From positions 1 through 10,808 of the forward strand of contig CAZDHT010000193.1 in NCBI GenBank assembly GCA_964505325.1: 10,808 nt of DNA, in the 5' to 3' direction. Under the pieces are notes generated by a model. That model made no database searches, was not told the DNA's origin, and worked only from the letters and a program-made list of their open reading frames with translations. Source of the stretch: CAZDHT01 sp964505325 (GTDB lineage: Bacteria > Planctomycetota > PUPC01). A program made the translations under genes and the position numbers. This document shows, piece after piece, positions 5,881 to 10,808 of this stretch. Each line of letters opens with the position of its first letter. Position 1 is the first letter of the stretch.

Positions 5881-6519
5881 CTATTTCTTCTCTTTGTATT
5901 CAGGGGCGAAGAGGAAGCAAGCGCTGCCTGCCCAGAGGCGCCGATATGCCTCTGAACCCACAGGCACATTCAGTGACTTCTTCACTACGGCCCCTTTCCA
6001 ATACCGACGCAGGAGGCCTGCTTCATGCGTTGCCTGTTTCCGGGCTCGTTTCAGCAGGTCATCGAACTTGGTGAGCAATCGAAAATCGGGAGTATACAGT
6101 TTCGCCACAGGCTGATCGGCGTAGTACGCCGATTTGAACTGATGGACTTGGGTGAATACGTACTTCCCGTCGATCTGCCTGAACATGTGTTCGGCAACGG
6201 CAGCGAAGACGAGGAGTTGCTTCGATTCCTTTCTGGCTTTGTCGAGGGAAAGGAGATCCGACTTCTTGTAAGAGTAGTCGTAAATCGTGATCGTATCTCC
6301 TTTGCTCTCTGGACCTTTGATCACGTCTTCCAGTCGGAATGTGGTCTTCGTGAACCAGACTTCGCCAGGTCCTTTGATATTCTCAACCTTGACGGGCATT
6401 GCCAATGCAATGACCGCCGATTCGTGTGAAAGCCATTCAGCAGTGTAACCCACGGCAATCTCGGCTCGAGCCGACCGTGCCGTCATGAAAAGCACGGGCA
6501 CAAGGAGTATCTTCCTCAT
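5881..6519 (-). CDS. Exported protein of unknown function, gene cassette
   Basis: The 212-residue protein starts at the ATG at 6519, seven bases after a strong GGAGG. It has a Sec signal peptide (MRKILLVPVLFMTARSARA, cleavage expected after ARA). The mature part opens with IAVGYTAEWLSHESAVIALAMPVKVENIKG. It continues with an alternating hydrophobic pattern (FTKTTFRLEDVIKGPESKGDTITIYDY) typical of a small beta-rich domain. A Lys/Arg-rich helical region and YWKGAVVKK follow. I recognise no family. The start lies 15 nt after the G/TT point of the best attC in the window, so this is the second cassette after the candidate attI. It would depend on the shared cassette promoter or on one of its own that I cannot see. 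Confidence 0.8.
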   Translation of the reverse strand: MRKILLVPVLFMTARSARAEIAVGYTAEWLSHESAVIALAMPVKVENIKGPGEVWFTKTTFRLEDVIKGPESKGDTITIYDYSYKKSDLLSLDKARKESKQLLVFAAVAEHMFRQIDGKYVFTQVHQFKSAYYADQPVAKLYTPDFRLLTKFDDLLKRARKQATHEAGLLRRYWKGAVVKKSLNVPVGSEAYRRLWAGSACFLFAPEYKEKK

Positions 6520-6533
6520 GTTCTTTCCTCCAA

Positions 6534-6593
6534 GCCTAACGTCGCAAATCAGCGGCGCGGTTTGCCGCGTACGCTCGATTTGCCTGGTTGGGC
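6534..6593 (-). other. attC recombination site, 60 bp, best preserved
   Basis: Minus strand: GCCCAAC (R'', fits RYYYAAC), arm GCAAATCGAGCG, central GCGCGG/CCGCG-type hairpin, arm CGCTGATTTGC, and GTTAGGC (R', fits GTTRRRY). The two arms pair perfectly except for one extra G in the first arm. In known attC sites the arm nearer the gene (L'') carries the extra base, so the site is oriented with the minus-strand genes. It begins 12 nt after the stop of the ZIP-family gene and ends shortly before the ribosome site of the next gene. Confidence 0.9.
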
Positions 6594-6605
6594 GTCCGGC
6601 CCGGG

Positions 6606-7316
6606 TCAGCCGATCAACTGTTTGCCAACCATCCCAATTGCGAAGCCCAGAACTGCGCCGAGTGGTGGTATCCAATGCCTTGTCATTTTCGCCTGTGGGG
6701 CAATGTCTTGGAAGAGGATATACATGATGCCGCCGGCAGCGAACGTCATAATGCCCGCCGTCAACTTGGCCTGGTTCTGAAGGAAGAAGTAACCGGTGCA
6801 GGCCGCAATGGGGCCAAGCAGGCTGACCGCCAGAAGGGCCATAAGCGCAACGCGAGGTCTGACACCGGATGCCACCACCTCTCGAAAAGCGTTGAATCCC
6901 TCGGGCAAGTTCTGAGCGCCGATGAACGCGGCCAGCAACACGCCCAAGCGGCGGTCGTGCGCAAACACTGCGCCAAGGGCGAGGGCCTCCGGCAGGAAGT
7001 CCATCAGCATCGCCATAAACTGGGCTTTGGTGTCACCTCGTCTGCTGAGATATGCGTCCAAGGCGCAGAACAAGAGCCCGCCAGCGCAAAACGTGACGCC
7101 GAGGCTCACGGGACCCAGGACAACCATTCCTTGCGGGAGCAGAGCAAAAGCCACTGCGGCGGCAAGAATTCCGCCGCCGAGGGCGATGATGCCGTGAGTG
7201 ATCTCACGCTTTGTTGTTGTATCTCGACCGCCATTTGCCCATGCAGCACTGCCCCCGACGGCGGCGGCCAATCCCGCAAGCCAGGACGCCAGGATAATGC
7301 TTGTCAGTTGACTCAT
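6606..7316 (-). CDS. Divergent ZIP-family metal transporter, first cassette
   Basis: The 236-residue integral membrane protein has about seven to eight hydrophobic segments, the size of ZIP (ZupT-like) divalent metal permeases. In classic ZIPs two helices carry HNxPEG-type metal ligands. Here the first reads MDFLPEALALG (105-115) and the second QNLPEGFNAF (135-144), so both His are replaced while the Pro-Glu remains. This matches a less studied ZIP branch with D..PES and SN.PEG motifs; transport specificity cannot be inferred. AAGGIMYILFQDIAPQA near residues 193-209 is also ZIP-like. ATG at 7316 is chosen; a GTG two codons upstream is possible. The start lies 11-17 nt behind a core site and candidate promoter, and the stop directly precedes an attC: a textbook cassette. 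Confidence 0.85.
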   Translation of the reverse strand: MSQLTSIILASWLAGLAAAVGGSAAWANGGRDTTTKREITHGIIALGGGILAAAVAFALLPQGMVVLGPVSLGVTFCAGGLLFCALDAYLSRRGDTKAQFMAMLMDFLPEALALGAVFAHDRRLGVLLAAFIGAQNLPEGFNAFREVVASGVRPRVALMALLAVSLLGPIAACTGYFFLQNQAKLTAGIMTFAAGGIMYILFQDIAPQAKMTRHWIPPLGAVLGFAIGMVGKQLIG

Positions 7317-7326
7317 ACTCACTCAC

Positions 7327-7500
7327 ACCCAACCATAGTTTATACGGTCTGTATAATGCCGCAAACAATGCTGTTTGCGCCATATAAGACGGCCGCAATT
7401 CACGGCCGCAAACGCCATCAAACCACACGCAGCCAATGACTTCCGACCACCATGTTGATTTAGCGCGACGTCTTATATTGACCGTATAAGACCACGCTAT
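7327..7500 (-). other. Candidate attI site and intI-cassette boundary
   Basis: On the minus strand this stretch lies between the stop of the integrase remnant and the ZIP cassette. It ends in GTTGGGT, a perfect GTTRRRY core (7327-7333). Unlike an attC it has no outer arm pairing with the core. It contains an 8-bp inverted repeat GTCTTATA/TATAAGAC at 7470-7492 and a 44-bp imperfect hairpin at 7347-7390 (inner stem CGCAAACA/TGTTTGCG). GACCGTATAA-type boxes occur at both ends (7340-7349 and 7479-7488, inverted). Repeated boxes beside the crossover point are what integrase binding sites in attI look like. Confidence 0.55.
7339..7368 (-). promoter_or_regulatory. Candidate cassette promoter (Pc)
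   Basis: On the minus strand TTGTTT (7368-7363) and TATAAA (7344-7339) are separated by 18 bp. Transcription would start close to the G/TT crossover point and read straight into the ZIP cassette. The position suits an integron cassette promoter. The -10 matches five of six consensus bases and the -35 only three. Confidence 0.4.
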
Positions 7501-7505
7501 CGCCA

Positions 7506-7736
7506 TCAGAGCGAGTCGGCCGGGCTGCGAACTCCGGCGGGCCCACAATTCAGGACGTGCGTACAGATCATCGTTGTCGTCACGTCCTTGTGGCCCAGCA
7601 ATTCCTGCACCGTCCGGATGTCGGAACCGTCCCCCAAAAGGTGCGTCGCAAACGAGTGGCGAAGCGTATGGCACGTGGCCCGTTTTACGAGCTGTGCCCG
7701 CGCCACGGCTTCCGCCAGCATTATAGACGTTTGGTG
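7506..7736 (-). pseudogene. intI: 3' remnant of an integron integrase, catalytic Tyr replaced
   Basis: About 76 residues match the C-terminus of IntI tyrosine recombinases, which join attI and attC sites. The remnant runs from HQTSIM to VRSPADSL and stops at 7506. HTLRHSFATHLL supplies box II His and Arg (H277 and R280 of IntI1), and QELLGH supplies H303. IRTVQELLGH and THVLNCGPAGVRSP are diagnostic for IntI over other tyrosine recombinases. The nucleophile is lost: TTMIYTHVL of active integrases reads TTMICTHVL here, a TGT codon, with the right spacing of nine from the His. The first three quarters of the protein, including box I Arg and the IntI-specific insert, are absent. Upstream in this frame comes unrelated short-repeat sequence. 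Confidence 0.88.
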
Positions 7737-7779
7737 CGCGGATGTGTTACCACGTTTCTCCAGGGAGTTTCGGTCTGAA

Positions 7780-7830
7780 ATCGGCAATCCACCATCCGCA
7801 TTCCGCAATCCCCAATCCGCAGTTCAGGCG
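7780..7830. repeat. Short degenerate AATCCGC-type repeats at the intI breakpoint
   Basis: The stretch contains ATCCGC, ATTCCGC, AATCCCC and AATCCGC in tandem, a loose 6-8-bp repeat. It lies immediately upstream of the truncated integrase, between it and the 105-bp repeat copy. Confidence 0.6.
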
Positions 7831-7851
7831 CTCCCTCCGGCGGACCGCCCT

Positions 7852-7956
7852 CCCCCGAACGCGCCGCGTCTCTCCCTCGCCGATCACTTTCACCGGCCGA
7901 GCTATAAGCCTGTGGGGCGCAGCCACTTGCGCTCTCTTACTGTGCCAGGCACACTG
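7852..7956. repeat. 105-bp repeat, copy 1, ending in a REP-like palindrome
   Basis: This unit is the ungapped partner of 9884-9988. The first 55 bases are nearly identical, the middle 25 or so diverge, and the end is the REP-like palindrome (7939-7955, one mismatch to consensus). In each copy the unit lies just behind the stop codon of a minus-strand exported-protein gene. Its far end, GTTCGGG on the minus strand (7860-7854), resembles an attC R' core. Confidence 0.85.
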
Positions 7957-7964
7957 AATCCGTC

Positions 7965-9221
7965 TCAGCGCGTGGCCAGCAGTTCCTTACAGAACAGAAT
8001 ATCATCCTTCAGACTTTTCCGCTGATATGGCTTTGCCCCCCAGTTCCGCTGATTCGCCTCAAGCTCTTTGAGGAATTTCTCCAGAAGGGGGAGCGCTCTC
8101 TTGGCGCACCGCTTCGCGTCGTCACGACGCTTGAGCCTGGCGTATCCTCTTGCCACCCTTGAGGCAATACCCCAGATGTGAGCGGCCTGGGCACGTGAGG
8201 CGTACAGGGATCTGGCGAAGTCACGCTTCGCCGCGTCTGCGTCCTTCGGAGGCATCCCCCGTATGCGCTCCCGGAGAGCCTTCAAAGCGGCTTGTCTGTC
8301 CACCTTCACATAAAGGGAACCCACCTGCTCCACAGGGAGCAGGTACTTCTCCAGGACCCTGAGTCCGCGAAGCACTCTCCCCTCAGCGATGTAGGCGTAT
8401 CCCAGTTTATCGCCAATCAATACGTCCTCCGGATGCTTCTTGTGCAACTCCTCGAGGACTTCGGTCGTGTTCAATGGCCCGTTCATCGAGAAGGTGACCG
8501 AGAACCGGGGCCTGAACCTCGGATCGCGAAACTCCCAGTTCGGCACTGGATCCTGCAACATTTCAAGACGGTAGGGCGGTGTACATTTCATCAATGTTGG
8601 CCAAGTGAATTCCTTGAGATCGAGACTCAGGACGGACTTCTTCGGGTGCCCTTGCCCCGCGGTGTTGGAGGGCCAGGTGTATCTGACGATGCCCTGCTTC
8701 GTTCGCCGTTCGATGTTGCGCTTCTCCTCGCCCTTGTACCAGGGAGAGTAATCAGAGAACGTAAAATGCTGTGAGAAGGTCTCCAGGGCTGTTATGTATG
8801 AAGCTCGCACCCTCGTGGTCCCCTTCTGCGGCGGGGAAATCTCCCACACCTGCCAGTAGATCTTGATTCGAAAGCCCTTCTCAGGCTCGACGGTCTCCGT
8901 CTGGCTTCGGCAGACGACGGCCTTTCCGTCTACCGTCACCGAGAGGTCGCGGATGTCGCCCTTCTCCCCGTAGCGGAAGCCGACCTCAAAAATTCCCTTC
9001 GGACCGTTGTTGGCAATTTCGAAATCCGCTTGCGTATGCACGAGACCGTCTTTGGACACACGCATTCTCACGGTCTCCGACAGCACCTGCAAGTGCGCCG
9101 CTCCGGCTCCCCGCAGGCGCAGAGTTGTACCTCCCGTCAGGTTTTGGGGCCCACCCGCGAAGACGGAAACAGAAGGCGACAACATAACCGCACACAAGAC
9201 AACGGATAAAGTCCTATTCAT
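7965..9221 (-). CDS. Large exported protein of unknown function, gene cassette
   Basis: The 418-residue protein starts at the ATG at 9221, eight bases behind GGAGG; upstream codons belong to the attC. It has a Sec signal peptide (MNRTLSVVLCAVMLSPSVSVFAGG). Residues of about 40-290 look like a beta-rich extracytoplasmic region (VRMRVSKDGLVHTQADFEIANNGPKGIFEVGF...), with a pattern like proteins that describe a decorated fold above the membrane, but I recognise no family with certainty. From about residue 260 the sequence is helical and basic, with TPR-like pairs (EVLEELHKKHPEDVLIGDKLGYAYIAEGRVLRGLRVLEKYL). A role in protein contacts is therefore possible. It lies between a complete attC upstream and a REP-containing 105-bp repeat downstream. 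It is long for a cassette gene. Confidence 0.8.
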   Translation of the reverse strand: MNRTLSVVLCAVMLSPSVSVFAGGPQNLTGGTTLRLRGAGAAHLQVLSETVRMRVSKDGLVHTQADFEIANNGPKGIFEVGFRYGEKGDIRDLSVTVDGKAVVCRSQTETVEPEKGFRIKIYWQVWEISPPQKGTTRVRASYITALETFSQHFTFSDYSPWYKGEEKRNIERRTKQGIVRYTWPSNTAGQGHPKKSVLSLDLKEFTWPTLMKCTPPYRLEMLQDPVPNWEFRDPRFRPRFSVTFSMNGPLNTTEVLEELHKKHPEDVLIGDKLGYAYIAEGRVLRGLRVLEKYLLPVEQVGSLYVKVDRQAALKALRERIRGMPPKDADAAKRDFARSLYASRAQAAHIWGIASRVARGYARLKRRDDAKRCAKRALPLLEKFLKELEANQRNWGAKPYQRKSLKDDILFCKELLATR

Positions 9222-9239
9222 ACTCTCTGCCTCCATGTG

Positions 9240-9313
9240 GCCCAACGGCGAGCATCAGGCGCTTGGCGTGGAGCGGCGCGGGACACCAAGTCGCTTGAAT
9301 GCTTTGGTTAGGA
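9240..9313 (-). other. attC recombination site, 74 bp
   Basis: Minus strand: TCCTAAC (R'', first base off consensus), arm AGCATTCAAGCG, central stem CTTGG/CCAAG, arm CGCCTGATGCT, and GTTGGGC (R', perfect). The arms pair with one extra T in the gene-proximal arm, the asymmetry expected for an attC oriented with the minus-strand genes. It begins 6 nt after the stop of the 9320 gene and ends shortly before the ribosome site of the next gene. Confidence 0.85.
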
Positions 9314-9319
9314 TCGTCT

Positions 9320-9778
9320 TCACTTCACCTTGTTGAAATGGATCTCGTAGCAAAAGCCATTCGGCCGAAAAGGGATAAACAGTCTGACTCTGGTCCGACT
9401 GACAAGACCCTTCTGCAACGTAATGGATGCAGACGTGCGGCCATCACGCTCCTTGCGAAATCGCAAAGGGGCGGTGAGAATGTTTCTGCCGTCTTCGTTG
9501 GCCACCAGGATCTGAGGTCCTTCGAGAACGCCGTCGGCGTAGCGCTCGACCTTCGTGCCGTCAGCATAGGTGGACGTGATCTTCTGCTCGGGACGGGATG
9601 CATACGAAATCGTTATGGTGCGCAGGTCCGTGCTCTTCTTGATTGAGATGGCAAAGGTCTTGCTGAAATCCGCTGGGGGGTTGACGGCATCCACCGGGAC
9701 GAGCTGCAAGTCAGCTCTGACTGAGGAAGCGCCGACAAAGAAAGCCATTAGAATTGGAACAAGAAGCGCGTATCTCAT
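9320..9778 (-). CDS. Small exported protein of unknown function, gene cassette
   Basis: The 152-residue protein starts at the ATG at 9778, with a strong AGGAGG about ten bases upstream. It has a signal peptide (MRYALLVPILMAFFVGASSVRA, cleavage expected after VRA). The mature part is short and beta-rich: FAISIKKSTDLRTITISYASRPEQKITSTYADGTKVERYADG, then charged strands and CYEIHFNKVK at the end. I recognise no family. Six bases separate the stop from a complete attC, so the 3' end is a clean cassette end. Upstream, a lone GTTCGGA heptamer (9808-9802) is the only trace of the preceding junction. Confidence 0.8.
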   Translation of the reverse strand: MRYALLVPILMAFFVGASSVRADLQLVPVDAVNPPADFSKTFAISIKKSTDLRTITISYASRPEQKITSTYADGTKVERYADGVLEGPQILVANEDGRNILTAPLRFRKERDGRTSASITLQKGLVSRTRVRLFIPFRPNGFCYEIHFNKVK

Positions 9779-9801
9779 GACGACGACCTCCTACGGCGGG
9801 T

Positions 9802-9808
9802 TCCGAAC
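9802..9808 (-). other. Lone attC-like core heptamer
   Basis: GTTCGGA on the minus strand is one or two bases off GTTRRRY and lies 24 nt before the start of the 9778 gene, where a cassette boundary is expected. No partner arm is seen. The stretch between it and the 105-bp repeat (9809-9883) holds no recognisable feature. Confidence 0.3.
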
Positions 9809-9883
9809 GCCTTTTCCGCGCAATTCCGGCATCCCCCTTCGCTGAAACTTCGGTGGACACGCTCCCTTCTGCGGATGAGCTTG

Positions 9884-9988
9884 CCCCCGAACGCGCCGCG
9901 TCTCTCCTTCGCCAATCACTTTTACCGGCCGAGCCATAACCGTCTGCGCCACCGTGGCTTATGCTTTCTTAGTGTGCCAGGCACACTG
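9884..9988. repeat. 105-bp repeat, copy 2, with perfect REP-like palindrome
   Basis: Partner of 7852-7956. The palindrome AGTGTGCCAGGCACACT at 9971-9987 is perfect (8-bp arms around a single A) and is preceded by TTTCTT. The unit follows the stop of the minus-strand lipoprotein gene at 10006 by 17 nt. Its far end carries GTTCGGG on the minus strand (9892-9886). Confidence 0.85.
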
Positions 9989-10005
9989 GTCCTTGCTTGG
10001 CATCT

Positions 10006-10581
10006 CTATTTCCCGTAAATCGACACGTATCGTGACGTGATTCGGCTTGAGCCCCAGGCCTTCCCGTCAGGATCCCACGCTCGCGAGAGAGCTGTCCACC
10101 GTGCGGGCCATTCTGCACTTCTCTTCTGCCACCCCCACACGGCTTGCATCCCATCACGACCGCCTTCGTTCACCAATCCTGTCACGCCCAACACCGTCTT
10201 GTACGAAAGCTGGACCCGATATTCATCAAAGTGATAGAACACGGGCCAGAGGCGGCCGTCGATTTGGGCCAACATGATGAAGCCGGTGGTGACGACTCCC
10301 TTGAGTTCATCCACGGACTTGACTCGCAACTTCCCGAGGTCGCCATCAGCGAACAACAGGACAAGTTCTTCGTGCCCATCCCCGTTGAAATCATGAACGA
10401 AACTGGACGACACGAGGTCAGTCAGGTCCCATCTGTCTCTGGGTGGCCCGTGTAGCTCTTGTACTGCGTTCAGAACAGGCTCGATCTCGTCTTGCGAAAA
10501 GGCGGCAGACGGGTGGTCGTGCGTTGCTGCACAACCAGCGACGACCACACCAAGAAACAGAAGGAAGACAGTGCTCTTCAT
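10006..10581 (-). CDS. Lipoprotein with a Ca-binding-type DFNGDG motif, gene cassette
   Basis: The 191-residue protein starts at the ATG at 10581, with GGAG eight bases upstream. It has a lipoprotein signal (MKSTVFLLFLGVVVAGC, lipobox VAGC). FVHDFNGDGHEELVLLFADGDLG near residues 64-86 is the DxNxDG loop found in FG-GAP/VCBS and dockerin-like domains, which bind calcium; one copy is present, so it is not a full propeller. The rest (IMLAQIDGRLWPVFYHFDEYRVQLSY) is beta-rich. A surface or periplasmic sensor or binder is plausible but unproven. The start lies 15 nt behind a GTTGGGC core site, and a REP-bearing repeat follows the stop. Confidence 0.8.
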   Translation of the reverse strand: MKSTVFLLFLGVVVAGCAATHDHPSAAFSQDEIEPVLNAVQELHGPPRDRWDLTDLVSSSFVHDFNGDGHEELVLLFADGDLGKLRVKSVDELKGVVTTGFIMLAQIDGRLWPVFYHFDEYRVQLSYKTVLGVTGLVNEGGRDGMQAVWGWQKRSAEWPARWTALSRAWDPDGKAWGSSRITSRYVSIYGK

Positions 10582-10596
10582 AATACTGCTCCAGAT

Positions 10597-10657
10597 GCCC
10601 AACGTCGTGCCTCACCGGACGCTGGAAAACGCACAACGCGCGGCTTTCGGCCGTCTT
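10597..10657 (-). other. Half attC (L' and R' arms), other half replaced
   Basis: On the minus strand GTTGGGC (10603-10597) fits GTTRRRY exactly, and the adjoining arm (GGTGAGGCACGAC) looks like L'. A small hairpin GGCCGAAAGCC lies inside. No complementary L'' or RYYYAAC is found; the REP-like palindrome at 10658 abuts the region where they should be. Confidence 0.45.
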
Positions 10658-10674
10658 AGTGTGCCAGGCACACT
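10658..10674. repeat. REP-like palindrome, perfect copy
   Basis: AGTGTGCCAGGCACACT, identical to 9971-9987, preceded by CTT and followed by TTGCGG. Confidence 0.9.
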
Positions 10675-10687
10675 TTGCGGAATCCTT

Positions 10688-10704
10688 AATGTGACGGGCA
10701 CACT
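10688..10704. repeat. REP-like palindrome, degenerate copy in direct tandem
   Basis: AATGTGACGGGCACACT matches the consensus at 14 of 17 positions and follows the perfect copy by 13 nt in the same orientation, with the same CTT lead-in. I see no gene in 10705-10808. Confidence 0.75.
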
Positions 10705-10808
10705 TCCCAGCACTCCTTCCCGTGGGTCTCATGGTCCGGCTGAATTCCGTTTGCGTTTGAATTTCATGTTGTATGTCCGATGGCCGACAGTGTCTCCCGA
10801 GTTCCTGT

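Noticed and set aside
7204..7674. Minus-strand ORF of 156 codons across intI and attI
   Set aside because: It overlaps the IntI frame, the candidate attI and the ZIP start; the IntI frame has clear family motifs and this one has none.

Overview
GC-rich bacterial DNA whose layout fits a chromosomal integron: small, mostly exported proteins of unrelated families, nearly all on the minus strand, with attC-type recombination sites between several of them. The host cannot be named from sequence alone. A Planctomycetota/PVC-like metagenomic lineage is my best guess, from the style of the attC remnant (its other frame reads NQALHL), the short ceramidase-like protein, the conserved lipoprotein near 1.1-1.8 kb, and the REP/RAYT repeats.

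Layout, left to right. 1-75: perfect 15-bp tandem repeat, probably the end of a KAARR-repeat basic protein. 286-1134: REP-associated tyrosine transposase (RAYT) gene flanked by inverted 13-mers, with two REP-like hairpins inside the ORF. 1110-2295: two lipoprotein cassettes, the second starting at a complete attC. 2305-3753: ceramidase-like hydrolase whose stop lies 9 nt before that attC. 3754-4062: non-coding leader. 4063-5307: a DEAD-box RNA helicase, the only clear plus-strand gene. 5384-5788: Cys-rich unknown protein. 5881-6519: exported unknown protein. 6534-6593: the best attC. 6606-7316: divergent ZIP-family transporter. 7327-7500: candidate attI and cassette promoter. 7506-7736: 3' remnant of an integron integrase (intI) with its catalytic Tyr replaced by Cys. 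7965-9221, 9320-9778 and 10006-10581: three more exported-protein cassettes, with a complete attC at 9240-9313.

How it fits together. In minus-strand direction, intI is followed by attI/promoter, the ZIP cassette, attC, and the next cassette. This is the arrangement in which intI lies in the same direction as its cassettes (known from spirochaete integrons), and here the integrase is dead. Further cassettes lie upstream of the remnant, so the intI 5' part was apparently lost when another array segment was joined to it.

A second repeat system overlays the array: six copies of a palindrome close to AGTGTGCCAGGCACACT, usually preceded by CTTAG. They sit at cassette 3' ends, where one half of an attC is missing. 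REP-like elements converting or invading attC sites is the most unusual feature of the window.
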